Source: an uncultured Pseudohongiella sp. (lineage in GTDB: Bacteria; Pseudomonadota; Gammaproteobacteria; Pseudomonadales; Pseudohongiellaceae). From it: DNA of 64,000 nt. Of the stretch, positions 8,252 to 17,032 are shown piece after piece (within the stretch, counting starts at the first letter, position 1; every line of letters starts with the position of its first letter). The DNA lies in contig OX638341.1 in NCBI GenBank assembly GCA_951812965.1, positions 3,330,438 to 3,394,437 on the forward strand, given 5' to 3'. The translations under genes were made by a program, and so were the position numbers. The notes under the pieces are model-generated. The model ran no database searches and was not told the origin of the DNA. It saw only the letters and a list, made by a program, of their open reading frames with translations.

Positions 8252-9349
8252 TCAGCGCACCTTGAGGTATTTCCGCAAGCGCTGAGGGCGAGGCTCTCCC
8301 GCGAAAATATTGCCGTTGCGGTCGACCGTGATCGATTCTGCCCCGCTGCCGCCCTGGGTGATCGGCGGATTGTCGCCCATGTCGAGTATGAAGTGCTCGA
8401 CCCAGCCGGTTTCCACGTCACCGACCCGGATGCCTTTCTCCCAGCCCGGATTCTGGGTCATGTCGGATTCGGAGTCGGCGACGTAAATCGTGCCGTCGGC
8501 GGAAATCCAGACGTCGCTCGGCATGCCGAACTGGGTCCAGACGGAAAGGAAATTGCCTTCCTGGTCGAAAATCGAGAGGCGCTTGTTGCCGCGGTCGGCG
8601 ACGAATATGCGCCCGTCGGGAGCCATCGCCAGCGCGTGGGGGCCGAGCAACTGCCCGGGCCCATAGCCTGTTTCGGCGAAATCCATGATGAACTCGCCGT
8701 CGCTCGAATACTTCACTATGCGATTGTTTCCGTTGTTGTTGTGGCCGTCGGCGACGAAAATATCCCCATTCGGCGCGGTCACGATATCGCTGGGGTTGGT
8801 GAAATGGTACGGACCGTCTCCCGACACTCCGGCCTCGCCCAATGTCATGAGCAGCTCTCCGGCGGGCGAGAACTTGAATACCTGGTGGCCGTAAGGCTGC
8901 CCGGAAGACGATTCGCCGCTGCCCGCTTCGGTTACCCAGACGTTGCCGTCGGCGTCGATGTTCAATCCGTGGGGCCAGGCGAACAAGCGGCTGCCGAATT
9001 CAGCGACTACATTGCCGTCAGGGTTGAAACGCAGGATCGGGTCGAGGTCGGATTGGTCGCAATAGGTCTGGCTGCCGCGCGGAGTGCCGTCGTCGCCGCA
9101 ACGCACGATCGCCCAGACATGTTCGCCGTCATTGTCGATATGAACGCCGCCTGGGGAACCCATGGCCCTTTCGCCTGGCAACTTCGCCCAGGGCTGGCCG
9201 ATCAGTCCGGGACCGGTTCCCGCCTGCAAACCATCCGCCGGTCGCCAGGGATTACGCCCTGATTGTGCGTTTATTTCAGCAGCCGTAATAGACAAGATCA
9301 GCAATAGTCCGAAACCCTGGGTAATTATCATTCTCGCTCTTCTGGTCAT
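8252..9349 (-). CDS. Exported NHL-repeat beta-propeller (peptidyl-hydroxyglycine lyase-like)
   Basis: 365 residues with a signal peptide (MIITQGFGLLLILSITAAEINAQ region) followed by NHL-type blades: WPHGLNIDADGNVWVTE, FTNPSDIVTAPNGDIFVADG, GPHALAMAPDGRIFVADRGN and MPSDVWISADGTIYVADS. Six-bladed NHL propellers of this kind are often annotated as peptidyl-alpha-hydroxyglycine alpha-amidating lyase relatives; the activity is not proven here. GGAG stands 8 bases before the ATG at 9349. It is paralogous to the product at 36850-37971, sharing the NRIVKY/ARIVKY, PHAL and VADRGN landmarks. It lies in a minus-strand pair with the gene ending at 7079 and should be periplasmic. Confidence 0.88.
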   Translation of the reverse strand: MTRRARMIITQGFGLLLILSITAAEINAQSGRNPWRPADGLQAGTGPGLIGQPWAKLPGERAMGSPGGVHIDNDGEHVWAIVRCGDDGTPRGSQTYCDQSDLDPILRFNPDGNVVAEFGSRLFAWPHGLNIDADGNVWVTEAGSGESSSGQPYGHQVFKFSPAGELLMTLGEAGVSGDGPYHFTNPSDIVTAPNGDIFVADGHNNNGNNRIVKYSSDGEFIMDFAETGYGPGQLLGPHALAMAPDGRIFVADRGNKRLSIFDQEGNFLSVWTQFGMPSDVWISADGTIYVADSESDMTQNPGWEKGIRVGDVETGWVEHFILDMGDNPPITQGGSGAESITVDRNGNIFAGEPRPQRLRKYLKVR

Positions 9350-9518
9350 GAGGCAAGCTCCGCAATAGTAAGACTACCGATCATTGAACGTATATCCATT
9401 GGGGGCAAATGTCGAGATGCCATGGCCGTGCGTATTTATAGGCAAAATAGCCGGAGAACCAGATTTGCCCCGTCGAAAATTCATTGCTTGGGCGAACCCC
9501 GATGAAGGAGCAGCAAAA
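9350..9518. promoter_or_regulatory. Divergent intergenic region with an inverted repeat
   Basis: This gap separates the minus-strand propeller gene from the plus-strand gene remnant. It contains GGGGCAAAT at 9402-9410 and its exact inverse ATTTGCCCC at 9463-9471. Such a spaced pair could be an operator for a dimeric regulator, but there is no matching second site, and the pairing may be by chance. No promoter motif is claimed. Confidence 0.25.
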
Positions 9519-9644
9519 ATGAAGTTAACACCAGTTAATCTCTTGGCCGGCGCGATCCTGACCTGGACCCTGTCGGCCGGCTCGTTGGCGCAGGCGCCGA
9601 TCCGGTTGCATGCGAGATCTGATTGGCGTTACGGCGGCGATTGA
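9519..9644 (+). pseudogene. Truncated exported-protein gene: start, signal peptide and little else
   Basis: A clear ribosome-binding site (AAGGAG, 8 bases upstream) precedes an ATG at 9519 that encodes 41 residues: a textbook signal peptide (MKLTPVNLLAGAILTW..., cleavage after SLAQ) and only about 16 further residues ending RYGGD before a stop. An export signal with almost no mature protein suggests the 5' end of a gene whose body was deleted. An alternative is a genuine tiny exported peptide. The next 140 bases show no recognisable continuation in any frame. Confidence 0.5.
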
Positions 9645-9787
9645 TTAGGGCCGCGAAAAATGCAACCAATCGGCGAAGCTCGCTTTTTGGAGTCCGGTAG
9701 CGGCTGCGCAAATAGACCGTTCTGTTGTCGAGGAGTCTAGCGGGATTTGAAATTGACTTGGCAATTGCGTCCGGAATAGCATGCGCC

Positions 9788-10558
9788 ATGGAAATTCGCA
9801 TCACCCACGAAATGCCCGAATCCGGGCCCAAGTCTGGTCCGGTCAAGATCGGCTGGTTTCTGATCGAAGAGCGCGGCGGCGTAGTCTATCCCGCGCCAAC
9901 CCGGGTTCGCTCAACTGAAACGCGACGGCGCCATGCCAAGTCGGCAGCGCGATGCCCGGCGATTCTCAATCTGGAAAGCCGGTATTTCGAGGTGAAATGC
10001 CCGTTCGACCTGCGTCTCGCCTTCACCCGGGGCAAGGATGGCAAGCCGGGTCTCCGCAACCTGTTGGGCGCCGATTCGCCAGTTCGTACAGCGAAGCTAG
10101 CCAAGCTGCTTCATGTCACGACCGAAGAGGAATGGCGCTACCCGGATCGACCTACCATCCAGTTGAACCTGCCTTACGTGTTCATCGCTGACGAACCGGT
10201 CTACATGAGCCAGATCGCGCCGTTCATGCATTATGGCGCGCAGCCCTGGCCCGGCACGATATTCGGCGGCCGCTTTCCGATCGACGTCTGGCCGCGGCCA
10301 CTGATATGGGCGTTCGAATGGCACGACGTTGACAAGGAACTGCAGCTTTCTCGCGGTCAGCCACTGTACTACTGCCAGTTCGAGACCACGCCCCAGGACC
10401 GCGCCGTCCAGTTGGTCGAAGCCGAACGGACACCGGCGCTCGAAGCTTACCTGGAACACATTTCCGGCGCGGTAAACTTTGTCAACCAGAGCTTTTCACT
10501 GTTCAGAACCGCGCAAGAGCGCCGGCCGAAAACCCTCGTCGTGCAGAAGACGCGCTGA
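9788..10558 (+). CDS. Conserved hypothetical protein
   Basis: From the ATG at 9788 it encodes 256 residues; the frame is open upstream to 9725 but those residues look non-coding. It has no signal peptide or membrane helix. Visible landmarks are KIGWFLIEERGG, CPAILNLESRYFEVKCPFDLRLAF, PYVFIADEPVYMSQIAPFM and FEWHDVDKELQLSRGQPLYY. The acidic and aromatic pattern suggests a cytosolic all-beta protein. I do not recognise a family with a known role; similar proteins are, as far as I recall, scattered hypotheticals. It stands alone between two gene remnants (9519-9644 and 10594-10650), so the region appears rearranged. Confidence 0.7.
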   Translation: MEIRITHEMPESGPKSGPVKIGWFLIEERGGVVYPAPTRVRSTETRRRHAKSAARCPAILNLESRYFEVKCPFDLRLAFTRGKDGKPGLRNLLGADSPVRTAKLAKLLHVTTEEEWRYPDRPTIQLNLPYVFIADEPVYMSQIAPFMHYGAQPWPGTIFGGRFPIDVWPRPLIWAFEWHDVDKELQLSRGQPLYYCQFETTPQDRAVQLVEAERTPALEAYLEHISGAVNFVNQSFSLFRTAQERRPKTLVVQKTR

Positions 10559-10593
10559 CGGCGCGGGACGCCCCGCGACGAAGGACGACTTGC

Positions 10594-10650
10594 CTGAACC
10601 TCGCCGGCATGAGCTATTTCGGCGATGAAGTCGAACGGCGGCCGCGGTAG
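10594..10650 (+). pseudogene. Remnant of an FAD-linked 2-hydroxyacid dehydrogenase gene
   Basis: Eighteen codons read LNLAGMSYFGDEVERRPR then stop. This matches LNVADMGYFGEEVERRLR in the full-length FAD-linked dehydrogenase encoded at 14873-16282 (its bases near 15939-15990), about 13 of 18 residues identical. Nothing upstream or downstream in the same frame continues the match. It is best read as a decayed scrap of a second copy, left by a duplication or recombination 4-5 kb from the intact gene. A short chance match is possible but unlikely given the shared DNA spelling. Confidence 0.55.
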
Positions 10651-10770
10651 CCAAGACCCGATGCAGTTCTTCGCCTGTCACTTTTGGGGAAGCTTACGCC
10701 CTTTCCCCCATGCGCCTAATGTGGCATTTTCAAGTCCAGATATCTCAATGCACCTTTTGGGGAGCAGAGA

Positions 10771-12969
10771 ATGAAAATCACAGAATTGATCTTGAAAACC
10801 GCCATAGCCGGATGCTTGCCGGCCCTGGCGGCCTGCGGGCAGCCGGAACAGGAAAGCGCTGCCGTCGTCGAACCGGAGGCCGAAACTTCCACTGCAGCGG
10901 GCGTCGCCATCGATCAGGACGACATCGGCGGCGTGGTGACCAGCGCCAATGGACCGGAAGCCGGGGTCTGGGTTATCGCGGAAACCGACGACTTGCCTAC
11001 GCTTTTCTCCCGCAGCGTTGTCACCGACGACAACGGACAATATGTGATCCCTGACCTGCCCGAGGCGCAATACGACGTCTGGGTGCGCGGTTACGGACTC
11101 GTGGACTCGCCAAGGGTCAGCGCGTCTCCGGGTCAATCGCTCGATCTGAACGCCGTAATCGCGCCCGACGCAGCCGCGGCCGCGGTCTATTACCCCGCGG
11201 GCCACTGGTACTCGCTGCTTGAGATTCCCGACAGGAGCGAGTTCCCGGGCACCGGGCCCGAGGGCAACGGCATCTCGCCCGATATTCACAACCAGGCCGA
11301 CTACATCCGGCGGGTGACCAATGGCGGCTGCCTGGCCTGCCACCAGATGGGCAATGCCGCGATTCGCAACTTGCCCGGCCTGTTCAGCGGCTACGATACC
11401 TCGATCGAAGCCTGGAACCGCCGCGTCATGTCGGGTCAGGCGGGCGGCTCGATGGTCAGGGGACTGGCCGCCATGGGCGAGCGCAGCGTGCAGATGTACG
11501 CCGATTGGACCGACCGTATCGCGTCGGGCGAATTGCCGCCGGCCCCGGAACGCCCTGCCGGTCTTGAACGCAATGTGGTTATCACGATTCGAGACTGGGC
11601 GGACCCAACCGCGTACCTTCACGACCTGGTCTCCACCGACCGGCGCGATCCCACCGTGAACGGCTATGGAAAACTTTATGGCGCGCTGGAAGAAAGCGCG
11701 AATTATCTGCCGGTGCTCGATCCCGTAACGAATTCGGTTTCGCAGGTGCCGGTGTTCCCGGAAGATCCGGATTACAACCCCGCGCCGCCCACGCCCCTGG
11801 CTGAATCTCCCTATTGGGGTGACGAGCCGATCTGGGACGCGTCGACTTCGGTACACAACCCGATGCTCGATCACGAAGGCAAAGTCTGGATCACCGCCCG
11901 GGTGCGCGCTCCGGACAACGTGCCTGAATTTTGCCGGGAAGGATCCGATCACCCTTCAGCCCGGGTTTTTCCAACCGGACGCGCCGGCCGCCACCTCGGC
12001 GTTTACGATCCCGAGACCGATGTCTATACCCCGATCAACACCTGCTTCAGCACGCACCACCTGATGTTCGCCGAAGACGAGGACCACACCTTGTGGACCA
12101 GCGGCGGCGGCAGCGTGATCGGCTGGCTCAATACGCGCCAGTTCCTGGAAACCGGCGATGCGGTGGCGGCTCAGGGATGGACACCCTTCATTCTCGATAC
12201 CAACGGCAATGGCGTGCGGGATGCAGACTATGTCGGCCCCGACGACCCGGTGGACCCCACGCGGGACAAACGCATCGTAGGCCGTTACTACGGTGTAGCG
12301 CCGACGCCGGACGGCTCGATATGGGGTTCCTCCCTCGGCTATCCCGGCGCCGTCGTGCGCCTCGTACCGGGTGACGACCCCACGGTCACCGCATTGACGG
12401 AATACTACGAGTTGCCGCTGGACGCCAATGGCGATCCCGTCGAGGGCTTCTCGCCGCGCGGTATGGACATAGACCGCAATGGCGTGGTGTGGGCAGCCCT
12501 GGCCAGCGGCCACATGGCAAGTTTTGACCGATCGCTTTGCCGCGGCCCGCTGAACGGCCCGGAAGCGACAGGGCAGCATTGCCCGGAAGGCTGGACTTTC
12601 TACACCGAGCCTCTGCCGCAATTCAAGAATCTCGATCTGCCGGGCAGCGCCGAGGGCAGCTATTACACCTGGGTCGATCAGTTCGACACTTTCGGCCTCG
12701 GCGAGAACACGCCGATCAACACCGGAAATCAGTCCGGCGCGCTGCTCGTAATGAACGACGGCGAATGGGTTCGCCTGCGGGTGCCCTATCCACTAGGGTT
12801 TTACACCAAGTGGCTGGACGGCCGAATCGACGATCCCGACGCGGGATGGAAAGGTCGCGGGCTATGGGCGACTTACAGCAGCCGCGCGCCGTTTCACATG
12901 GAAACCGGCGCCGGCACGACGAGCAAGGTATATCATTTTCAAATGCGGCCCGATCCATTGGCGAATTGA
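10771..12969 (+). CDS. Lipoprotein with carboxypeptidase-like beta domain, haem-c site and propeller
   Basis: 732 residues. A lipobox ALAAC places the lipidated Cys at 22. Residues about 50-130 form a carboxypeptidase-regulatory-like beta sandwich (GGVVTSANGPEAGVWV, TDDNGQYVIPDLP). A single haem-c attachment motif CLACH is at 187-191, followed by a helical stretch typical of small cytochromes. The remainder (about 290-730) has repeated blades with VWITARV, LWTSGGG, SIWGSSLG and VVWAALASG, resembling streptogramin-lyase-like propellers. It is probably an envelope redox or binding protein; the substrate is unknown. The gene is preceded by TTTTGGGGAGCAGAGA. It is followed by a two-hairpin repeat and a convergent gene. 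Confidence 0.87.
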   Translation: MKITELILKTAIAGCLPALAACGQPEQESAAVVEPEAETSTAAGVAIDQDDIGGVVTSANGPEAGVWVIAETDDLPTLFSRSVVTDDNGQYVIPDLPEAQYDVWVRGYGLVDSPRVSASPGQSLDLNAVIAPDAAAAAVYYPAGHWYSLLEIPDRSEFPGTGPEGNGISPDIHNQADYIRRVTNGGCLACHQMGNAAIRNLPGLFSGYDTSIEAWNRRVMSGQAGGSMVRGLAAMGERSVQMYADWTDRIASGELPPAPERPAGLERNVVITIRDWADPTAYLHDLVSTDRRDPTVNGYGKLYGALEESANYLPVLDPVTNSVSQVPVFPEDPDYNPAPPTPLAESPYWGDEPIWDASTSVHNPMLDHEGKVWITARVRAPDNVPEFCREGSDHPSARVFPTGRAGRHLGVYDPETDVYTPINTCFSTHHLMFAEDEDHTLWTSGGGSVIGWLNTRQFLETGDAVAAQGWTPFILDTNGNGVRDADYVGPDDPVDPTRDKRIVGRYYGVAPTPDGSIWGSSLGYPGAVVRLVPGDDPTVTALTEYYELPLDANGDPVEGFSPRGMDIDRNGVVWAALASGHMASFDRSLCRGPLNGPEATGQHCPEGWTFYTEPLPQFKNLDLPGSAEGSYYTWVDQFDTFGLGENTPINTGNQSGALLVMNDGEWVRLRVPYPLGFYTKWLDGRIDDPDAGWKGRGLWATYSSRAPFHMETGAGTTSKVYHFQMRPDPLAN

Positions 12970-12977
12970 AGAGAAAG

Positions 12978-13024
12978 CCCCCACCAAAGCCGCCTCGCGG
13001 CTTTGACTCCCCCAGAGGGGGAGT
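12978..13024. repeat. Two-hairpin intergenic repeat, copy 1
   Basis: After CCCCCACC come two adjacent hairpins: AAAGCCGC/GCGGCTTT (12986-13004, loop CTC) and ACTCCCCC/GGGGGAGT (13006-13024, loop AGA). The same architecture, reversed, recurs at 25744-25790 with the G/C-run hairpin conserved and the other stem different. Here it separates convergent genes and could act as a bidirectional terminator. It is probably a REP-like element. Confidence 0.7.
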
Positions 13025-13071
13025 GGCGGAAGCTTCGTGCGGGCGAGTTTTCCGTTCCGGGATTCGCCAGC

Positions 13072-14106
13072 TCAGTCTTCGGCTTCCGCTTGCAGGTAGT
13101 GCTCGACTTCCTTGACCCGGGCGCCTTTGAGCGTCATTTCCATCGAGTAATTGCCCTCGTGACAGGCGTACTCGTATGGAATCTGATCCGTCTTCGGCCA
13201 GACCATTTCGCCGCTGTAGCTGTCCGTATAGTCGGCGTCTTCCACGGTAAACGCGTACACCAGGCCTCCCCCTTCCAGCGGACTGAAGCGTTCGATCACG
13301 CGGCGGTCGGCGGGCACATGGGGCCGATCGAGGAAATTGGCAGTCTCGACGACCAGCGTGTCGCCTTCCCACCGGCCGACTGATTCCCCGTCGAAAGTCG
13401 CCAACTCGGCGGGCCTGCGCTCCTGGAAATTAGTCTCGTCATCGATTCGGATGATGCGCGCCCAATGCATCCATTCGATGTAGAGCATCAGGTAATCGTC
13501 GGTCTGCACGATGGTTTTCAGGTTATTGTAGACCCGAGGCGTTACCGGGATCGTCGATGCCGGATGAAAGATGCAGCGCACCTGTATTTGCTGGTTTTCG
13601 GGCCCGTCAAAGGGCTGGTCTCCGGTCTCCAGCCACCAGGCGCCGCCGAGATCTTCCCATGCGAAACGCGGCGCCGCGTCGGCCTTGGCCTGGCCCTCGG
13701 GGGTGCGCGGCGGCAAACGCCCGTTCTCCGGATAAGTCAGAATCGACGTTCTGTATTGTCCGTTCAGAACAAAGGGTTCATCGCCCCGGTCGAACCAGAA
13801 ATCGTTATAGGAACCGATCGAGCCTCCCTGCTCCGGCGGCTCGCGATTCGGGTCGCCCGGCTCGGAGTCCGCCTGGCGGATTCCCATTTCCCGATCCCGC
13901 AATGCCTGTACCTCTTCCTCATTGAGATACATACGCTCGCCGAAGCGGGTGGGCCGCTGATACGGCGTCAAGGTCGAGATATCGTAATTCCCGCTGAAAT
14001 CCGGTTTGCCGGAGGGAGTTCGCGGATAGTCCTCCTGCGCTGTCGCGAGTCCTGCCGCGGCCACAAGAACAGAAAGGGAAAGTATCGTTGGCAGTTTCCT
14101 GAACAT
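13072..14106 (-). CDS. Exported protein of uncharacterised family, paralogue of the gene at 7079-8071
   Basis: The longest frame opens with GTG at 14118, but the ATG at 14106 has GGTGA 7 bases upstream and begins the signal peptide MFRKLPTILSLSVLVAAAGL, giving 344 residues. The mature part has KPDFSGNYDIS, a stretch with WWLETGDQPFDGPENQQIQVRC in the middle, GRWEGDTLVVETANF, and YEYACHEGN near the C-terminus, matching the 7079-8071 paralogue in order and spacing. The role is unknown. Because it carries two more Trp and Cys residues around the middle, the two copies have diverged well beyond recent duplication. It is in the same strand as the cupin gene at 14177. Confidence 0.85.
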   Translation of the reverse strand: MFRKLPTILSLSVLVAAAGLATAQEDYPRTPSGKPDFSGNYDISTLTPYQRPTRFGERMYLNEEEVQALRDREMGIRQADSEPGDPNREPPEQGGSIGSYNDFWFDRGDEPFVLNGQYRTSILTYPENGRLPPRTPEGQAKADAAPRFAWEDLGGAWWLETGDQPFDGPENQQIQVRCIFHPASTIPVTPRVYNNLKTIVQTDDYLMLYIEWMHWARIIRIDDETNFQERRPAELATFDGESVGRWEGDTLVVETANFLDRPHVPADRRVIERFSPLEGGGLVYAFTVEDADYTDSYSGEMVWPKTDQIPYEYACHEGNYSMEMTLKGARVKEVEHYLQAEAED

Positions 14107-14176
14107 AATTTTCACCACGTTCGAGTCAGGTCGGCTTTGCTGATTGCTATCCCCTCATTTTATACGCTTGCGCCGT

Positions 14177-14737
14177 TCAATCCAGCGATGGATGCACATA
14201 TCCGGTCGGCAGGACCTGTTCGTGATCGACGCGGATGCTGAGGTAAGTGATCTGTTCCTGGATATGGCGGAATCCGTGGGGCACGCCGGCGGGAATTACG
14301 ACGATGTCCCCCGCGGCGACGGCCTGTACCTGGCCGTTGGTCACGGTGCGCCGGCCGCTCGGGCCGATCAGCTCCCTTACTGCCGTGACATCGGCGGGAA
14401 ACTCGACGGGATCAGTTTCATCGCCGCCGGTAACCAGAATGCCGGAACCGGAAAGAATGTAGTACACCTCGGTTATCCTGTGATGCAGAATCGCTGTGAC
14501 TTCCTCGCCCTCGGTGCGGGCGCCCACCCGGCGCAGAATGCCGACTCCCACGTTGAGGTCGTCGCCGATATCCACCACCCTGATCTGCTGATCGATCGTA
14601 TCGCCCAGGTTTTCAAAGACAGTCATGATTTCCGCGTAAGGGATGTGGGTGGCGTTGTCCGATTGCTGAGCCTGGACGCCGGTAATGAAGGCAAACGGAA
14701 TTGCCGCGATGATTGATTTCAGGGCATTGCTGTTCAT
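14177..14737 (-). CDS. Exported cupin-domain protein
   Basis: 186 residues from the ATG at 14737, with GGAG upstream. A longer frame continues to 15694 but that part is the shadow of the opposite-strand dehydrogenase. A signal peptide (MNSNALKSIIAAIPFAFITGVQAQ region) leads to a single cupin barrel: motif 1 around TAILHHRITEVYYILSGSG (metal ligands HH, E) and motif 2 around GDIVVIPAGVPHGFRHI (ligand H). Such proteins bind a metal and may be dioxygenases, isomerases or sensors. The export signal indicates a periplasmic location. The substrate is unknown. It is divergent from the FAD dehydrogenase gene. Confidence 0.85.
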   Translation of the reverse strand: MNSNALKSIIAAIPFAFITGVQAQQSDNATHIPYAEIMTVFENLGDTIDQQIRVVDIGDDLNVGVGILRRVGARTEGEEVTAILHHRITEVYYILSGSGILVTGGDETDPVEFPADVTAVRELIGPSGRRTVTNGQVQAVAAGDIVVIPAGVPHGFRHIQEQITYLSIRVDHEQVLPTGYVHPSLD

Positions 14738-14872
14738 TCTTTCTGCTCCAGTTGATCGTTTGTTTATGTGACTCGTGTCCGCGAAAGGAAGCGCTTGCAT
14801 TACGGCGTCCGGGGACCTGGAATAACCGCGTTGTGCTACCATGCGCGTCCGCGTATTGAACCTGACCCGATC

Positions 14873-16282
14873 ATGACTTCGCAAGCGGTTTCCGTCACCC
14901 CGGACCTGTTCGAGCGACTCAAGGAGATCGTCGGCCCCGCCGGATACCGGGACGGCGACGACATCGAACCGAAGAACTATCAGGATCTGATGGAGGACAG
15001 GGCCATCCGCCCGCCCCTGCTGCTGCGCCCCGCAAGCACCGGGGAAGTTTCCGCGATTCTTGCCCTGTGCCATGCCGCGGGCCAGCCGGTAGCGCCCCAG
15101 GGCGGCATGACCGGCCTCGTCTCCGGCGCCGCGCCGCTGGAAAACGAGATTTGCCTGAGCCTTGAACGTATGAACAAGGTGGTCGAACTCGACCCCTATA
15201 CCAGCACGATGACCGTGGAAGCAGGCGTACCGCTGCAGATCATCCAGGAACAGGCAGACGCCGAAGGTCTGCTGTTTCCGCTGGACCTCGGCGCCCGCGG
15301 CAGTTGCACCATCGGCGGCAACCTGTCGACCAACGCCGGCGGCAACCGGGTGATCCGTTACGGCATGACCCGCGAATTGGTCGTAGGCCTTGAAGCGGTG
15401 CTTGCCGACGGCACCGTCATCGACAATCTGCACAAATTGCGCAAGAACAACACCGGTTACGACATCAAGCAATTGTTCATCGGCAGCGAAGGCACCCTGG
15501 GAATCATTACCCGCGCGGTGCTGAAACTTTTCCCCCGTCCCGCCAGCCAGGCGGTCGCAATGTGCGGTATGGGCACGTTCCGACAGGTCGCGGATCTGCT
15601 GGTGCACGCCCAGGCCAGGCTCGGCGCCAATCTCAGCGCCTTCGAGGTGCTCTGGCAGAATACTTATCAACTGGTGGACGCCCACGTGCCCCACGCCAGC
15701 GTGCCGCTACCGGATAGTCACGCCTTCTACGTGCTGGCCGAAAGCATGGGCTCCGACGAAGCCACCGATGGCGAGTTGTTCCTCGACATGCTCGACGAAG
15801 CCAGTCGCAAGGACCTGATCGAAGAAGTCGTGGTTGCCGACAGCCCCGGCAAGATCAAGAAGTTGTGGACCGTGCGCGACGCCGCCGCCGAGATTGCCCC
15901 CGGAGTCGGTTATCTGCATACCTATGACGTCAGTCTGAATGTGGCCGACATGGGCTATTTTGGCGAGGAAGTCGAACGCCGGCTACGGGAAAAGTGGCCC
16001 GAGGCCATCCTCGGCCTGTTCGGCCACATCGGTGACGGCAATCTGCATATCGTCATCAACGTCGGGCCGGATACCCGCTCCCTGCACCTGCAACTCGACG
16101 AAGTGATCTACGGCCTGATCCGAGAACTGCATGGTTCGGTCTCGGCCGAACATGGCATCGGCATCATGAAACGGCCCTTTCTTCCGTATAGCCGGAGCAG
16201 GAACGAGATCGAACTGATGCGCAATCTGAAACAGAGTCTGGACCCGCGCGGAATCCTCAATCCGGGCCGGATATTCACCTGA
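14873..16282 (+). CDS. FAD-linked D-2-hydroxyacid dehydrogenase (GlcD/D2HGDH type)
   Basis: 469 residues from the ATG at 14873. The N-terminal FAD-binding PCMH domain carries PVAPQGGMTGLVSGA and the flavin-contact run TIGGNLSTNAGGNRVIRYG. The C-terminal cap has FGHIGDGNLHIVINV and SVSAEHGIGIMKR, the metal-binding and substrate motifs of D-2-hydroxyglutarate/D-lactate dehydrogenases. It is probably soluble and cytoplasmic, passing electrons from a 2-hydroxyacid to an electron-transfer flavoprotein or quinone. It begins a plus-strand run with an SDR, a nitroreductase and a receiver-like protein. The exact hydroxyacid cannot be told from sequence. A remnant of a second copy is at 10594-10650. 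Confidence 0.92.
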   Translation: MTSQAVSVTPDLFERLKEIVGPAGYRDGDDIEPKNYQDLMEDRAIRPPLLLRPASTGEVSAILALCHAAGQPVAPQGGMTGLVSGAAPLENEICLSLERMNKVVELDPYTSTMTVEAGVPLQIIQEQADAEGLLFPLDLGARGSCTIGGNLSTNAGGNRVIRYGMTRELVVGLEAVLADGTVIDNLHKLRKNNTGYDIKQLFIGSEGTLGIITRAVLKLFPRPASQAVAMCGMGTFRQVADLLVHAQARLGANLSAFEVLWQNTYQLVDAHVPHASVPLPDSHAFYVLAESMGSDEATDGELFLDMLDEASRKDLIEEVVVADSPGKIKKLWTVRDAAAEIAPGVGYLHTYDVSLNVADMGYFGEEVERRLREKWPEAILGLFGHIGDGNLHIVINVGPDTRSLHLQLDEVIYGLIRELHGSVSAEHGIGIMKRPFLPYSRSRNEIELMRNLKQSLDPRGILNPGRIFT

Positions 16283-16301
16283 AACAGGAAACTCATCGGC
16301 A

Positions 16302-17021
16302 ATGAACGAACTGAACGGAAAGACCGTGGTCGTCGTCGGCGGCACCGCCGGCATCGGCCTCGCGGCGGCGCAAGCCGCGGCGGCAGCGGGAGCGAAAGTC
16401 TGGGCCGCGGGCCGCAGCGAAGCCCATCGCAACAAGGCTATCGCGGCGGCAGACGGCGCCTTCGAAGTGCGCGAAGCGGACATCCACGACAAGGACGCGC
16501 TCGAAGCGCTGTTCGGTGAAGCCGGCCGTATCGATCATCTTGTCTGCTGCGCCATCGGGGGCGAGCGCACACTCAAGCCCTTCCTCGAACAGACCGGAGA
16601 ACAGTTCAAGGCCGCTTACGGCAAGCTCTGGGGATACGCCAATGCGGTTCGGGTCGGAGCGGGCTTTCTGGCCGAAGACGGTTCGATCACCCTGGTCAGC
16701 GGCTCCCCTGCGCGCAAGATCAGGCCAGGGCAGTCGGCGCTCAGTTGCGTCGGCGGCGCGGTAGAGAATCTGGCGCGTTGCCTGGCGGTTGAAATGGCGC
16801 CGATTCGCGTCAATATCGTATCTCCCGGCACCATCGACACGGCGATGTTCGACTGGATGGGCGACGCCAGGGAAGAACGCCTCAAGGCGGTGACCGGCGC
16901 CCATTTGATCCAGCGCGCGGGCACACCTGCAGAAGTGGCCGAAGGAATTCTGTTCGTCATGAACAACCGTTTCGTCACCGGCACGACCGTCGATGTCGAT
17001 GGCGGCCGCATACTCAGTTGA
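16302..17021 (+). CDS. Atypical short-chain dehydrogenase/reductase without the YxxxK pair
   Basis: 239 residues with the dinucleotide loop GGTAGIG at about 13-19 and the family ending TVDVDGGRILS. The core catalytic Ser is present in LVSGSPA, but where a classical SDR has Tyr-xxx-Lys this protein reads L-S-C-V-G within QSALSCVGGAVENLARCLA, so both residues are missing. The following APIRVNIVSPGTIDT is normal. A subfamily of SDR-like proteins with this loss exists; some are inactive or non-redox. It starts 19 bases after the dehydrogenase gene and its stop lies 11 bases before the nitroreductase ATG. Confidence 0.88.
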   Translation: MNELNGKTVVVVGGTAGIGLAAAQAAAAAGAKVWAAGRSEAHRNKAIAAADGAFEVREADIHDKDALEALFGEAGRIDHLVCCAIGGERTLKPFLEQTGEQFKAAYGKLWGYANAVRVGAGFLAEDGSITLVSGSPARKIRPGQSALSCVGGAVENLARCLAVEMAPIRVNIVSPGTIDTAMFDWMGDAREERLKAVTGAHLIQRAGTPAEVAEGILFVMNNRFVTGTTVDVDGGRILS

Positions 17022-17032
17022 ACGAGAAAGCC

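Noticed and set aside
9535-9846. 103-codon minus-strand frame overlapping the signal-peptide remnant
   Set aside because: No start context, no domain, and an Arg/Ser-rich shadow-like composition.
10678-11952. 424-codon minus-strand frame opposite the haem lipoprotein gene
   Set aside because: Antisense shadow in GC-rich coding DNA; composition is His/Arg/Val/Gly-rich with no domain, and the plus-strand gene has clear motifs.
14738-15694. Upstream extension of the cupin frame to 505 codons
   Set aside because: It lies opposite the FAD-linked dehydrogenase; the signal peptide and ribosome-binding site at 14737 mark the real start.
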